A stretch of 64,000 bases of DNA from NCBI GenBank assembly GCA_944470555.2, contig OX104130.1, positions 45,169,491 through 45,233,490 on the forward strand, given 5' to 3'. The stretch is from Heterobilharzia americana (lineage: Eukaryota > Platyhelminthes > Trematoda > Strigeidida > Schistosomatidae). The translations under genes were made by a program, and so were the position numbers. Shown in pieces: positions 1 through 13,328 of the stretch. How positions within the stretch are numbered: position 1 is the first letter of the stretch; each line of letters begins with the position of its first letter. The notes beneath the pieces are model-generated. The model had not been told where the DNA came from and did no database searches. It was given only the letters and a program-made list of their open reading frames with translations.

Positions 1-391
1 CAAAAGTGTCATTTCATTAGATCGCCAGTTATACAGTGAATTCAGTTACCGAGTACCTTTCGACCAGCCACGTCCTGGAGATAAATGCACTGGCTCTAAT
101 GCAGTATACGTGAGGGAGACAGTCATGCAGGTAAATTTAAGAGTGGGGGAGAATAAACTGTGTCTAAAGCAGATTCCAAAAGCCTCGGCAGAAGTTGATA
201 TGTTAGAATAATCGGCAGATGTACTACACTCAGTAGAAATGAGCCACAAAATTGACTTCAGCGGGACCAAGGTCCTACAATAAGGTTTTGAGTCATGCGA
301 AGGAGTGATATTCCGAGCTCTACATATATTGGCAAATTCAGATAGTTTGAACAGACGAGATGGAGTACAGCTGTGTGCCTCTTGGCAACTA
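1..391. other. Unassigned sequence, relatively GC-rich at the left edge
   Basis: No gene or named repeat was recognised. About the first 330 bases are less AT-rich than the next few kilobases. A minus-strand frame at 46-270 stays open for 74 codons and ends with a proline/glycine-rich stretch. That could be part of an unlisted dispersed repeat, but I have no second copy in the window to prove it. Confidence 0.3.
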
Positions 392-568
392 CTAATTAGT
401 AAGCAGTTTCAACTTCATTACTTCAGCATCAGGAACAACAGACAAACTGGATTGGTTTGACTCATTATTATTATTCTCTTCATCATCATTACTACCATAC
501 ATTCTACTCTTTTTTGACAAATCAATGAAAAATTCATTATTACCATTAAGTCTAATATACCAACCAAA
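392..568 (-). CDS. Candidate terminal exon, function unknown
   Basis: On the minus strand an open frame follows a TTTCAG acceptor (complement of 569-574) and ends at a TAG complementary to 392-394. The predicted peptide of about 58 residues has a hydrophobic/aromatic start and an Asp/Glu/Asn-rich centre (complement of roughly 440-490), and uses GAT, GAA and AAT codons heavily, as schistosome genes do. No domain is recognisable. The pyrimidine tract before the acceptor is weak, and I found no AATAAA downstream on the minus strand before the window ends, so this may be a chance open frame. Confidence 0.2.
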   Translation of the reverse strand, partial: FGWYIRLNGNNEFFIDLSKKSRMYGSNDDEENNNNESNQSSLSVVPDAEVMKLKLLTN

Positions 569-852
569 CTGAAACACATCCACATCCTATACCCTGATGT
601 ACTTATAAAATTACCAAATGACTGTAATGTCACTTGTGACCTTTTTGCCACACCATACAACAAGAGACGTACAATTTCACAATGAATGACTAGTATCTAC
701 ATTTCAGAAAAACATTGACGATACGAACAGGGTCGGACAAGGAGAATAAGTATACATCTTTGAATTCATTTTACATCTTTTATAATTTAATTTTTGATTA
801 TTTCCCTGAAGAAGAACGAACCAGGCTTCTTTGCAAAATGGTTGGATCTGTC

Positions 853-1101
853 TCAAGTCGTTATTAATCGTAGACTGACATCAGTTGGGGGAACAAAGGA
901 GACCTAGGAGCACTGGACAGCTGTTTCGTCCTAGTATGAGACTCCTCAACAGTGCACACAAACGACCCCGTCGGAGGTCGGACCCATGACCTTCAGGCTG
1001 CGAGGCTTGCACGTTACCATTGAGACACTGAGTCAGAATCCAATGGTCCATATTTCCAACTTCTGTTAGCTCACGATATAACCCAACCGCCACCCTATAT
1101 C
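853..1101 (-). mobile_element. Hammerhead-SINE (Sm-alpha-like), decayed copy 1
   Basis: Read on the minus strand, the unit has three parts. First is a leader (complement of about 1060-1101). Next is a tRNA-derived region with recognisable pol III A-box-like and B-box-like sequence (complement of about 965-1050). Last are a hammerhead-ribozyme module (complement of 910-955) and a 3' segment ending near 853. The same order recurs at 23021-23256 and 38875-39112, which defines the element. This is the architecture known for the schistosome Sm-alpha family, which moves by RNA and is probably mobilised by a non-LTR retrotransposon. It has no protein. Many substitutions are present and no clear target-site duplication was seen. 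Confidence 0.75.
910..955 (-). ncRNA. Hammerhead ribozyme remnant (core C3 to U)
   Basis: On the minus strand a 6-bp stem I (GCACTG paired with CAGTGC) encloses a type I hammerhead. The core reads TTGAGGA where CUGANGA is expected, so only C3 is changed. A stem II follows, then GAA, the very short stem III (AC/GU closing an AGCU loop) and a GUC cleavage triplet. A two-base-pair stem III is characteristic of the schistosome hammerhead. C3 normally pairs with G8, so cleavage is probably lost or weak. Confidence 0.7.
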
Positions 1102-4100
1102 ATTGCTGACGACCATCAGGCCTTTCCTTCACTGGCCACAACTTCTCATTGGAACTGCGGGAGTACCTCTCGAAGCAACATGCAACACACAATGATTTAC
1201 ACAAATAAAAGCTATCCAAGGGTCAACCTTTTACTCACTGCACAATATTTCCGGTGGCATTCTGTCAAACCTTGATCAAAATTCATAGAAACAAACATTT
1301 ATTGACTTGAAAACCCTAAATATGGATATCTGAGGGTTAAAATTAAAATGATTCAATTGTGGAGTTGATACTAATTGCGAATGACTGGGAGGGGCTGCGT
1401 ATGAAAAGTAGGTCAATATCCGACACTAAAGGGGCGTTTTAATTCCCTGAAATATCCTCAATAGACAAGATATTTCAACTTCTCCACATTTAATGTGTTA
1501 TTCTTTACCAGAAATTTGTCGGTAATCTTCAGCTGTTTAAGCAACCTACTTGTTAAACTGTTAACGTGCTTCATTGAGTCATCGTCATTTCGCTAAACGT
1601 AATACTCACATTGAAACTTGATAATAATAAACGTCGTCTTACTGTTTGTAATTTAATTTCACTTTCTGAATATTACTATCTCATACATTCATTTTATTAT
1701 ATGACCTGCTTTTTCTTATTTTTTCTATCAGTACGTTTCCCAAAATTGTCTTCCTAATAAGATCGATATTTGTGCTGTCAGAAGATGAAAACTAAACTTG
1801 ACTTTAGTCGGTAAAACTGGTACATGTCTTCATTTCAGTCTCCACAGATTGATTGATATCTCTCAATGAAAAATATGAATTCAAGCATCTTATGGGTAAT
1901 GAAATGTTATTAGTGACAAAAAACAAATTGAATAAAATAATAGACAGAAAAGACATAAACAAACCATTCAGTTCAGTTGTTTATCCTGGCACTTTTCACG
2001 TCACATTAAGGTAAATATACAAATATATACTAATATGCTAATACAAAATACTAAAGTTCAGTGAAGATTGACGCCTAAAAAGCGTCCGGTAATAATGTAA
2101 ACGAATTTTTAAGGAGTTGAAAACATTTGTATTCCCAGACAAATATAAAACAAGCACGAAACGTAGTTAAAGCAAGATTTATTGACTTCATAGATTTCAG
2201 TAGGACTTGTAATTTTTCGCTATACATACATGGTTTTATATGCTGTCATGCAATAAAGGAATGCACACACATAATACAGACTAAGTCAGTGAATGAGACT
2301 TGACAATATGGCGGGAAGTGTTTACCTAGACGCAACTTTTGGTTTGAAGAAGGTGACGAATTGGTAGTGAAAAATAAAAATCGAAAGACTACTGATGGAT
2401 TACGTCATTTCAAACAGGACAACTAGTAATATGCTAGATAACTTGATAAAGGTGAAAACTGAGAGAACAAAGGTGTTAGGTAAACAAAAATATTGATTAG
2501 TCCATATTTTGTGTGTATTTATTCCTTTGTTGCAAAGCAGTATGTGCTATCATATATGTAGAGTAAAAAGCTGATGAGTCCTGCTGAAACTTATGAAACC
2601 ACTGAATCCCACCTTAATTACGCTTGTTGTTTGTTCTAACTAATGTAAACATTAATAGCGCAACACTACTTATCCACGTGTTTAGATAGCATTCATTTTG
2701 CACTAAATCACTAAGATCCACAATCAAATTTTCTGTGTATTTGGATTCTACAGAAAAAACTGCATATTGATACCTGTCACAACAAGTAAAGCATACATTA
2801 GCGCCTTTTTTTTTTATCTAGATCACTCACTTTGAGACCCTTCACAGGATGTGAATCATGGAAGGTAGGAGGCATTCTGCAGGATCCTACGCGCTCAGGT
2901 TTTAGGCTTGTCTGTACTAGTCTGCAACTGTTTCGGAACTGACATTATTTGTGCGATTCTAAACCGTGTCATCCAATGCCGCTACCAACTCTGTTGTGAA
3001 CAGGACTACATACACTGATTGATCATTGATTAGTAATCAGATTGAAAACGGTCTGTAGATCTTCCTCTGGGTTCAGAACTGAAAATGTTTATTTAAGCTC
3101 CTGTGACCAATAAGCTTGTCTAATCTGGTCTAACTAATTTTAGTAGTAGTGCAAATATTTCGGTGATAGTGTCTATGAATTCAGTGCTGAGTGAGAGTAG
3201 TTCAATTTTGTGGTGGGTCGTCAGATCTCTTGGGGTCACAGGTTAGCTTTTCTGACTAATGCTAACAAGTACAAGGCGAAGGTCTATGGGTTTCTACTGA
3301 TTACCTCCGACTATCTGATAACCCCACTACTTCACAGAGTCAGTCTTAAAAGCTGTGGAATTTGTATATTCAACTACTTCCTTATTTATTTTCGAATGAT
3401 TAAATTCTATTGCTCATAGCCAACTAGTTCCGATTATGTAATAGACTAGTATTGGTTACCTGAGCGGATGATTTCAGTGATTTTTTCACCTTTTCATTCG
3501 AGAGTAATCCTCTCACGTCGTTTGAAAATTCCTATGTTATGATACGAAAGGTGAACAGTAAAAACTTAGTCTACGGAATATATCAGAACTTAGATGATAG
3601 GATCTTACACCGAAATGCACAAAGAAAACCAGCTTAAGTAAAAAATGTCTTACCATAAGCAGGCTATTCGACTGATTGGCTCTGTTTTAGAAAAATGAAA
3701 ACTAGAATGAGTGCTTATAAATTTCTTTTGCATTAACCATTGTGAAGACCATTTATATTATATTTTAAATCACAACACCTTTTGTTATATTATTAACATC
3801 CAGTGTTTCATTGCTCAGTGTGCACAAAAATAAACAATTTGATTATGTTGAACTATCTCAGATGATGAGAATTCCTTGTGGCATGCTGCAAAGACTGACA
3901 TACATCATGATAATATTAGTATTAGAGGTAAGGACAAATCATTGAGAAATCCTTTGTTATAAATGTAATCATAATTACTTACCTCTCATCGCTGTATCAT
4001 CTATTGTTTAGATTAAGAAGCCAAAAAAAGAATTACATTTTTGAATAGGCCAACACGTTTTAGTAGATATCAAGTTTCCCTCTTCATCTTTCCATTTTAT

Positions 4101-6199
4101 CTAATGATCAGTCCCAGAATATTTATCTGTCGAATACTGAAAGCAAATTTGTCCTCACTAAACAGAATGAGAGTCAAGAGTCAAACTTTTCCACGAGAGT
4201 ACTCTTCAAAAGCTTTTATTTATAGAAAAGGGAATCATTCATAGATATATAATTATTGTGATACTGAAAGACCATTTTATTGATATACTACCACTTTTAA
4301 GGAAATTTTGGATGTAATTGTTATGTGACCTCTAGGAAAAATAATTTAATATTTTAGTAACGTACAGTGCAAATTGTAACCAAAAACTGTACAAATCTGT
4401 AGGAACTTAAGATATCTGAATTAATGGTCACCTATAATTCCTCATATTTCATTGAATAGATGGAATCTGAATTTCATGTTTACCTCACATATGTTGAATT
4501 AATCATATTTATGAAAAGAAAGTGTACATCAGCAAGGCAAGTTAATTTTTCAACGAATTCCTTTATTAAAGCCATAAATTCCGATTTGTAAGTACTGAAA
4601 ACATAAAATGGTTTGTAACTGAACAGCAGGGTCACGCAGTTACTATAATGATAAGGGGAGGAATGAGCGATAGCTCTAAAGACAAAGAAACCACTCAGTA
4701 AAAAAAATGATTATCAATCTACGGATGAAGGGGAAACTAAATGTACTTTTTACACACAAAGAGGTCCGGCTTGATGAAATGACGGTGTTTTCGCTATGCA
4801 CAAGATGCGAAACCATATTCACTTTGAACCATTAGCTTCGGCTTCGTGGATAACCTCCAAGATAGACTATGGTGACTGGATGACCAATTATCAAACTAGG
4901 GTTTGATTTGCATCCTTTCGTCGTTAGTCATGTTGCATCATGCCCAGGCTTGGGTCTAGAAAATACACGCTTTATGAGGTTACTTCTACTAGTTCCACAA
5001 GATTAAGTGGTTTCTTTCGCCTAGTCAGTCTTTGTTTGTGATTATACATCAAAACAGCATTAACGTTTGGCCTACTTCATTAGCATTACTAATAGTAGGC
5101 TTTTGTAATGTTTTTGAAAACAAAATTAAATAAACAGTATCGTGTTCATATGTGTTGCATACAAAAGATTCACTAATTATCTCCATTTTATCTGACATTT
5201 TTTTCATCTATCACATTTCATTTTCCATAGAATGATGCTTCCTGAGACCTTGATGTTAGAACCTTACTAGAGCACTGGTGAGAAATACATTTAATTTAAT
5301 TTGAATGGAATTACTTTACCATTCTTTGGCATACATTCTCAAATAAAATTTTTAAAAAATGTCTCATTACTGATCGAATAATATGTAAATTGAACTTTTC
5401 TTTTCAGGAATTAAAATTGTAGTGTGCGAATTACTTAGTGCAGAAATTATAGCTATTAATTTATGCTATGAATACTGATCTTTTTAATGATAACAATCGC
5501 TTTACTCAAAACAATATGTATGATACAGCCTGGAATTTTCAGCATGCAATTCTTCAACAAAGCCACTCCTAGAACAATATTTTCAGACGAAATGGTTATC
5601 CCATCCGAGTGATGCTAATAATAACGTATTCAAGGCGATAATGTGAAACAGCAAGCTGGTTTCAGATTTTCGTTTGGTCCATAATGAAGAGTCAACAGAA
5701 ACGCTGACGTTAGTTTGGTGGTGGAAGTTCATTCAGCAAGTACAAGAATCTGCAACTTAAGTTTTGTGCACTGAAAAGTGCACATCCATTTAACTTGACA
5801 CTTTCACTGTTTTGTCATAAAATCGAGAAATGAAGAGTTTACAACATTTTAGAATGTGCCAAGGTATATGATATGTTCAGAGGGTACATTTAAATGATTA
5901 AAACAAATTGAAAGCAAAAGAATTCGATGCATACCTTCGGTGGAAAATTTTGGTTAATGAAGGTTCAGGCAGGATGCCGTCTTTCACTATCATTGTTTGA
6001 ATAATTCTGCAACTCAAACATCCAACACCATACTTATCTAGATTTGAAGGAAATGCGGAAACTTTAGAAATTTCACAGACTTGATGTAGGTTGTTGACAA
6101 AGACTACCCATATTTCTCAGACGAAAGTTTAAAATTCTCAAGATCTCGTTTTCTCTAATGAGGCAAACCTTACAATGTACTCGTCTAAAAGATTGGACC
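1102..6199. other. Gene-free AT-rich stretch
   Basis: No supported gene. About 2821-3360 is clearly less AT-rich than its surroundings, includes a GGATCC-containing block near 2880 and keeps one plus-strand frame open at 3210-3419. It is probably an old dispersed repeat, but no second copy is in this window. About 4760-5000 is a similar GC-richer patch. The remainder (1102-2800, 3400-4750, 5000-6199) shows only short AT runs. Confidence 0.4.

Positions 6200-6239
<40 letters not shown>
6200..6239. repeat. (AT)n microsatellite
   Basis: An AT dinucleotide run, interrupted twice by ATAC steps at its edges. It is not next to any recognised element end. Confidence 0.9.
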
Positions 6240-9200
6240 CTACACACCCGTATGAAGTATATCACTTTGTGATATACGCAAACAGATTTTATATCATACC
6301 AAGGTTTCATATTCCATAATGGTTCATTAGGTAAATAGAAGGCTTATATGAGACACCAAAGTTTAGTCTCAAGGTTGTGGCAGTAAAACCAAAAAAAAAG
6401 CTAGAAATAGGTTTTCGAAATCTCTCTGGTTCACTTAACGTGCGTTTGCATGATGTAGTCACAACTTGTTTTCTCTAGAATCTACTTTTTTCCTGTTTTT
6501 TCTTCATTTCTATTATAGTTTAAAGGAATGCGACTTATCTAACATGCTGCTAGATGAATAGTACAAACTGAGACTAGCTTGAATAACGTGATGAATATTT
6601 GGCATAAAATACTGATTTTCTTGACATTCTTTAATTAACTATTTGGACATTGATTTGTTTGTTATCTGATATTGTCAGCTGACCGCAAGATATTCTTCAA
6701 GACGTAAGTCACAGTAAGAAAATTAGGTAAAACTTTTTGTCATTTGACATTTTCTTTCTAAATGTGACGTATACTTTTTGTAATCGTTTCCAGAAATATA
6801 AATTCCGATGAGTATCCCTTTCATTATGTTCGTCACACTATGGTTTAAAAAATACATAATGTATAAAATCTTCTCGTTTATTTTGAAAAATAAAATTCAA
6901 TTAGCATGCTTGAAGTACTTTTGTATAAATCAAACTTTGAAAATAAGCTTTTTGAGGGTGGATGTGCACAGGGAAAATAATGCTTGATCAGGCGAATAGA
7001 TGAAGGAGAAATTATTTAGCGCCAACTGTCTTCGATAAATATCCGTTTACATTTGAAAAGCGAATCGACTTTCCTCTTTAAATGTTTGTAGTAGGTGGAG
7101 GTAAAGTTGACAGCAGATTTGGGCCCTACTTAATTTCACTATCTCTTTTAAGTTGTCAAGTTCTAAAATTTACTGCGGCAATCTTCAGTAGAGCTGCGTA
7201 CAGTTAACTCTCTACTTTTTCCAATTGATTCACAAAGAATAAATCCACTGCACACATATTCCAGTCAAATAATCTTCTAGCACTCATAATCCTAGGAATG
7301 ATGGAATCACTGGAGCGAAGATTAGATTATGAATTTACGGGTTTCTTGCTATCTCCTCTATTTATTTTGAGGCGTCACTTGCTTATAAGTATTTTCTACA
7401 AACTAAGAATCATTCAGTATGCCTATCTTGTATATAATTGTCATTGAATGGACCAATAATATCGAGTATGAGGAAAATGAGTCACTCTAAACTCAAATAA
7501 ATATTAGACTTTGGTGCTAAACGCTGTATACCTACATACTTTTGTCTTATTTTCGAAGCGCGCTTCATATTTTTGGTTGAAAAGTACATCCATTGTTGAC
7601 TTTTAGACAACAATCTTGTACGTGATTTATTACTGATGCCCAGATCTGTAATTTATCAACAAATTAATCAATCTGTTCACAGGTTGCTTCCATTTGATAA
7701 CTGTGTTTGCTTTCCATGAAGGTATCGTAACAGAAATTCTGGAAATGAGTAGGTGATTTTACAAGTAAGCCACAATCCTGAAAAATGAGCAAATATGTGA
7801 TACGGTCCTAAGAGAAACCTTGCGACTAGCTGCAAATAAACCGAAGATAAAAGATTTGCTTTTTAATTATCCATTAAACAGCAAGTCGTTTACTATAATA
7901 TGACCAGTCTTTTAAATTGAGCAGTTGATAATATATATCTAACGCTAAAATTAGTGCCATCAACGTAATTTTCGTGTCACAGATTTGTGCTCTTTTTCAG
8001 TCTGTGAGCAATATGATATTCTATATCTAGGACATATGAAACTAATATGATCACAAACAATACTTTCAGCCACTTCATCTACTTATTTGACGGGTTATCA
8101 GCATAATATCTTTAGTGACATCTAGTTCTGAAAATACTTCTCATCGACAGATTTGTATAGCCATTTACAGAACTATCAGATGAGTTGCAATTGAGGACTT
8201 TCAACAAGGTATTTGGTTTATCTACTGATATCCACTGGAAGATATGATAAGTCCTGTTGTTCGGTGCACTTCAATAATTATCATTTATAATTTAATGATA
8301 TCTTTATTTCTTTCTGATAATTTCCCAAGACCAACGCGATGTGTCTATGTTTTAATATAGGCTCCTTGAATAGTTGGCTTGATACTGTTTCAATTTTGAT
8401 CACGATATAATGTTTTGGTCATGAAAAGCACTGAAGTTTTCAGTGTGCATTTCCTTCTCCCCTTCTGCTGAATAAAAGTGTATTCTGGTGACTGATCCTA
8501 TCTTCAATGAGACTGCAACCTGTCATTCATGGCTTCAAATTTTAACACGTCGTGGAGCCCACTACTTGCCACCACTAAACTAAATTAACCTGATGGTTCA
8601 AAGATGATCTTTTATATCCTAATACTGATCCACATAAAGTTGTTAACGTTTTTCTTAATGATAGTGGTGATGAATAATTCTTAAAGCCATTTCTTTTTGC
8701 ATGCAATTCATAACCAAACGACTTTCTTGACAAATTCTGTTGTAAATGATAGAGGACAGAAATTTGGCAAAGTAACTTATTTATTTTCTCCTTTTACTTT
8801 CAAGCATGATCATAAAGAATTAAAATGTACGTTAATTAAGATATTTTGTTTACATCCACACAAAAAATATTCTTATTTAGCTAACTAGTGGAAGTACGAG
8901 CCAAGATCAATCCTTTTGAAGTCATGTAGCTTCGAAATCCTGTGTGCTCCATACCAATAAATGAAGCTACATATTCTTGTTCTAGACTTGAATTAAGTAG
9001 CACTCATTAAAAGATTTGTTGACAGATTCCTAGAAGTATTGGGTAATAGGAAAATGACAAGTATGAGAAACAAATTTAGTTTTTCAACTCACGCATGCAT
9101 GGATTCATCTCATAAGTTCTGTGTGTCTTTGTGAAGGTGCAATACTGGGTTAAAATTTTATTTATTCCGACTTATAACTTTTATCCATAATAATTCATTC

Positions 9201-9261
9201 GGCAATATGACGTAGGAAATAAATGGGTCCACTATGAAAACGGAAATATAGTAGGTTGGAT
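6240..9261. other. Gene-free AT-rich stretch
   Basis: I see no gene, RNA or clear repeat. The plus-strand open frame at 8697-8888 lacks a convincing acceptor and is treated as chance. A somewhat GC-richer patch at about 8450-8600 is unassigned. Confidence 0.4.
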
Positions 9262-9462
9262 TTCAAGGTGGTATCTATCACGGACTGACATTACTTAGAG
9301 GACTATTTAAGGATTGGGAATGCCGGACAGCTGTTTCTTGATAGTATCGCACTCCAGTGACCTTAGTATGGGTTGATCATTGGACTCTCAGGTCTGGTGG
9401 TGAGCACATTAACATTCAGCCACTCAGTTGGCATCCAATTTTCGACATTTCCTTAATTATAC
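9262..9462 (-). mobile_element. Hammerhead-SINE, heavily decayed copy 2
   Basis: The left end matches the element's 3' terminus in reverse orientation (a TCACGGACTGACAT-like block near 9279). The remnant stem III palindrome and GUC, on the minus strand, lie at about 9328-9340. The leader next to the tRNA-like head is recognisable at about 9420-9460. The CUGANGA core is no longer readable and the tRNA-like part has many changes. Identity rests on collinearity with the copies at 853-1101 and 23021-23256. Confidence 0.6.
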
Positions 9463-10224
9463 CAACTTGTGAAATATTGCAGCCATCGTATCATGCCATC
9501 GGCAAGAATTTATTTATGCGCTCGACTTGGTTGATCTTATGAGTCATGACTTCTATTTAGACATTTGAGAAATTCATGTCAAAGGATTTCTTTGCTGAGC
9601 AAAAGCTGAGCTTTTCAATGGTTCGCTTGCTGGTGTTAGTGTATGGTGAAAATCCCCTTGAAACCAGCCGATCCCCTCAAACTTTAGAACTGGTATATCA
9701 AGTCAGGATTACTATTTCCAAATAAATTCAAAGGGACGCAAGGCTATCCCATCGAGATTTTGTCTTTCATTTCTAACAGTAGCTTCAAATTACTGGCGAA
9801 CCAGAATTTAAAACATTTGCGCGCATGTGTGTGATCGTTGAAGAAGATTACAAGCATAGGTAGTGTGTTATTTATGCACTTGGTAAGTGTTCAAACAAAA
9901 CATTGTAAGTTTTCTGTGAACATGTGATTACATTCCTTACGGAACTCATTGACTGTCAATTTGTGGGGTTGGCTTTGGACTAAATTAAACTAACTCTTTA
10001 TTCTGTTATCTTATTTAGACAATTCTGATACCATTTTGTGTAATAAACTTCAACTCTAATACGTTCCCTACTAATTATTAACTACTTGTGGAAAACAAGA
10101 ATACCCACAGTATCAAGGCATCTGCAAAATAGGCCGCTTTTTCCACTTGTGGTTGATCAGTTGAGTCTAATCAACGAAAGAGTCGTATGATCTATAAGGT
10201 CAAAACTACGCTCGTCGCACATGG
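9463..10224. other. Gene-free stretch
   Basis: No gene recognised. About 9590-9830 is GC-richer than its surroundings and could be an unclassified repeat. No second copy was found here. Confidence 0.35.
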
Positions 10225-10385
10225 ATTGGGTATCATGACTCAGTGATATATTAGATAACACTCTGGCGTCTGAAGCGTCTAGTCTTTGATTCGAGTCTTA
10301 GTGTGAACAACATTACGTACTAGAAGGCAGGAACATCCAGCTGGCCACTCCCATATTGGACGAATCGTTAGACTTAAATCTCTTT
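10225..10385 (+). mobile_element. tRNA-headed SINE variant with hammerhead trace
   Basis: A tRNA-like segment covers about 10235-10310, with a B-box-like GATTCGAGTC at about 10289-10298. About 40 bases later, 10341-10366 aligns base for base with the stem II and GAA region of the hammerhead module (TCCCATATTGGACGAA). The CUGANGA core is gone. The tRNA-like head differs from that of the other copies, so this may be a second subfamily of the same hammerhead-SINE group. The alternative is an unrelated tRNA-SINE with a chance match. Confidence 0.4.
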
Positions 10386-13189
10386 TATAGCGACCATCCG
10401 TCACTAATATCAAAATTGAAAGCACCTGTAATATCAAGACATCCTCACGGTATCTTATATGCCAATATTCTGCGTAAAATCCAGACAAACAATGACTAAG
10501 ACTTTACATTCGTGACTTGTAAACTCTTCTGGATAGTTCAGGTAATATCAAAGTGAACTTTTTGACTTTAAATGATAGCAAATGAAGCTATAAGTGGAGT
10601 ATTTTTAAACTTTTTAAGATTAACTGGATTTCTGAAATTCGCATGCAAGCGCTATGGGATTAATTTTTTCTGTTCTCGATTCTTCATGATGTCTGTCTTT
10701 CGGATACTGAATTAGGGTCCAAGCATTCATTTTTTTCAAGCACATTTAGAATGTGGTTCCTAAAGAGTTTAGCATTTTACATCAGCCAGCGTGCTCTGCA
10801 GTGTGTTTGGTGTTCTTTGAAACATTTAATAAACACTACTAATTTTGTTTGAAGCGTATAACCTGTAAAGGATGCTCACTGTCATAATCTATACTCTATT
10901 ACAACTTTGACATTAAATTTAGATTGCGTGGAGGAGGTTGGTTGGATAAGTGCCCACTTAGTGGGACTTGAATACATTCCTTCATTCTTTATACTTTCAC
11001 TCATTTTTTGACTGCATGTTTTTGTTATGAGAATGAATGCTGCGAAGACCTATGAATCGATGTGTTTTATTGAACAAAGATTGTTCAAAACCGTCACTTT
11101 CTCGAAAATACTGTTGCTCAAGTGTCGATTCTTTCAGCCTTAATAGACAGTCAAGAAATTTTAGTTCGCCTTTATCGGATTCTATTTCTGAAGTAAACTA
11201 GATACTGAGGAGGTCTAGCGTTGAAAATACCTTAGAGTAGACGTTGTATGTAGCATTTCAAGACTACGAATATGTCATCGGTGTATACTAGCCAAATGAT
11301 CGGTCTTAGTACTTGTGTAAACGTTTTTCAAACGTAGTAATGAAGAAGAAAAATGTAGAAGCCATTATGATGTTACTAGTATTCAGTGACACTTCATTCT
11401 GAAAGAGTCGTGTCTCAATTTGGTTAATTAGAAAAAATATCTAGGCCATGATTACTTAGAATGCTAGTTTCAGATGAACTAATGTGACTACCTGCCATAA
11501 TTTTTATTTTCATTATTTAATCTGATGTTTTGCAAGGGTTCCATCATTAAAGATAGATATTTTGAGAACTAATGTATGTGCGTTGGTAAAGTATAAGATC
11601 ATTCCTAATGGAATGGAAGGGCTGTAGATCTTTGGTGAATCGAAATAATAGGTTATATTCACCCGACGTCTAATTTTTGTTCTATCCATAAAACTATATC
11701 TTGGTTTGGTTATCCGTGCGGGGCAACTTGTTTTAGTTTTCGGAATTATAACGTGTTGAAAAATGACTATCAACATAAGTAAGCCATCGAAAAGAAAGTA
11801 TAAATATGAATGGCCAGTGTAAGATAAAACTCTTTTATCTTGATATATTTTCAAATTTTATTCAATTTAGCAGGTTCAAAGTCAGCTGAAATGAATGCCT
11901 GAATAACCTTCTGGTCAACACATTATTTTGTCGTTTTTATCTATTTCGCAAAGGTTATTACTGAATAATATTTGATATTTCAGCAAACAAAGATTTATTC
12001 CTGAGAAATGGAATGATAGCAAATTTATCTTTTCTTTAGGTACACGCAAAACTAAAGGAATGTTTATTCAACAGTATCAGTTGTATTTAAAAAAACAATT
12101 GGCAAAATATTTACCATATATCATTATTCTATCATTGTGCAACAGAAATATATTACCCGTTGCTCCAACTGCTGATAGATATCCAGTAATTTTGTAACCT
12201 TTGTTACTGAATGAACTTTTTTATATACCTTGAATTTATTTTACTAGTGGAAATGTTTCCTGTTCACTACAAAACAGCTTGTAGAAGTAATCTTCCTGAA
12301 CCATATTATTTTGCGAATACTAAAACCCGAATCTAGCTATGCCTGATTATGTATAGAAAACGCAGATAAAAGACAACGTACTAGCTGTAAATGAAACTTG
12401 AATTATACTAATTCAAACCAAAAACCATTGAGGAAGCGTGAATTCACGTTACTGCTTCATATAACCTTAGTCGACTATTTAGGACAGAGATAGTTTATAA
12501 CTCTTCAGAAAGAGTGTATGGTGATCCAGCATGGAAGTGAAGTACTTCATTTCACTGGTTATCACAATGATCTCGTCTCCAAACATATTTGTTTAATTTT
12601 TGTGCTTGCCTGTTGTCTAATAAAAATAGGTTTGAAGGATTTGAGATATATTTTGAAAAATATGGAAAAGCCAATTTTAATAATGGTGATTTCTAAAGAC
12701 AATGTCTACATTAACAAAAGTAAAACAATTTATTTGAGTTTTTAAAAAGTCTTATAGCATGACAGTTTAAGTAAGCACAGTTAGAATATTCTTGAATTAC
12801 CTTTTCGTGCGTTATACTTATTAAAACCTAGATCTATTATAGATTCCTTTCCACGGCAATTTTCTTGGGTAGATGAAATCAGTTTGCATTAAAAACAGTA
12901 ACTTGGAAAGGTAATTGTGATGTGGTCAACCAGCAGGTCTAGTATACCAACTTTCTTTGAGAAGTTACGAAGGAATAAATATGCACATGAACTGCATCTG
13001 TCAACACGGCACACTGTCAAACAGTTTTCGGTTAAGTCAACCTATTGAGGGGATATTAACAATGAATTCATCCATCTTTGATCACATAAAGCAGTCTTGT
13101 CACTCAGATCTTTATTACTTTTACTAAAAAATATTCACAGAGCTAAGCGGAACTGTTCAAGAGATCTATTTTGCTGCCACTTATGCGTA
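10386..13189. other. Gene-free AT-rich stretch
   Basis: No supported gene. A minus-strand frame of 113 codons at 11513-11854 has tolerable codon use but no convincing acceptor and runs directly into A-rich sequence, so it is left as unsupported. A perfect 12-bp palindrome built around GAATTC lies at 12437-12448. Confidence 0.35.
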
Positions 13190-13328
13190 CCTCAAGTGTT
13201 AGTTACATGTGATCAGAGGTCTGAACTGCGAAAATTGCTGGAGAGCCCCATACTAAGACGAAACAGCTGTCCGAAGCTCTTAGGTTTCCAGTAGTTCTCC
13301 ATCTAATGTCAGTCTGTGATGAATACTG
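13190..13328 (+). mobile_element. Hammerhead-SINE, copy 3 (head eroded)
   Basis: Plus-orientation copy in which the tRNA-like head is barely recognisable. The hammerhead module (13238-13271) and the 3' segment, ending in the conserved TGTGATGAATAC-like terminus near 13316-13327, are clear. The order matches the copies at 23021-23256 and 38875-39112. Confidence 0.65.
13238..13271 (+). ncRNA. Hammerhead ribozyme remnant (core A6 to G)
   Basis: The core reads CTGGAGA where CUGANGA is expected, so A6 is replaced by G. The stem II loop, GAA, the minimal AC/GU stem III with AGCU loop and the GUC triplet are kept. Stem I pairing is poor. Probably inactive. Confidence 0.6.

Noticed and set aside
10279..10310. 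Possible tRNA gene
   Set aside because: Only the B-box-like part is convincing. No cloverleaf can be drawn, and the context is SINE-like.
11513..11854. 113-codon minus-strand open frame
   Set aside because: No acceptor fits the frame, it starts from a TTG rather than ATG, and frames of this length are expected by chance in a 64-kb AT-rich window.
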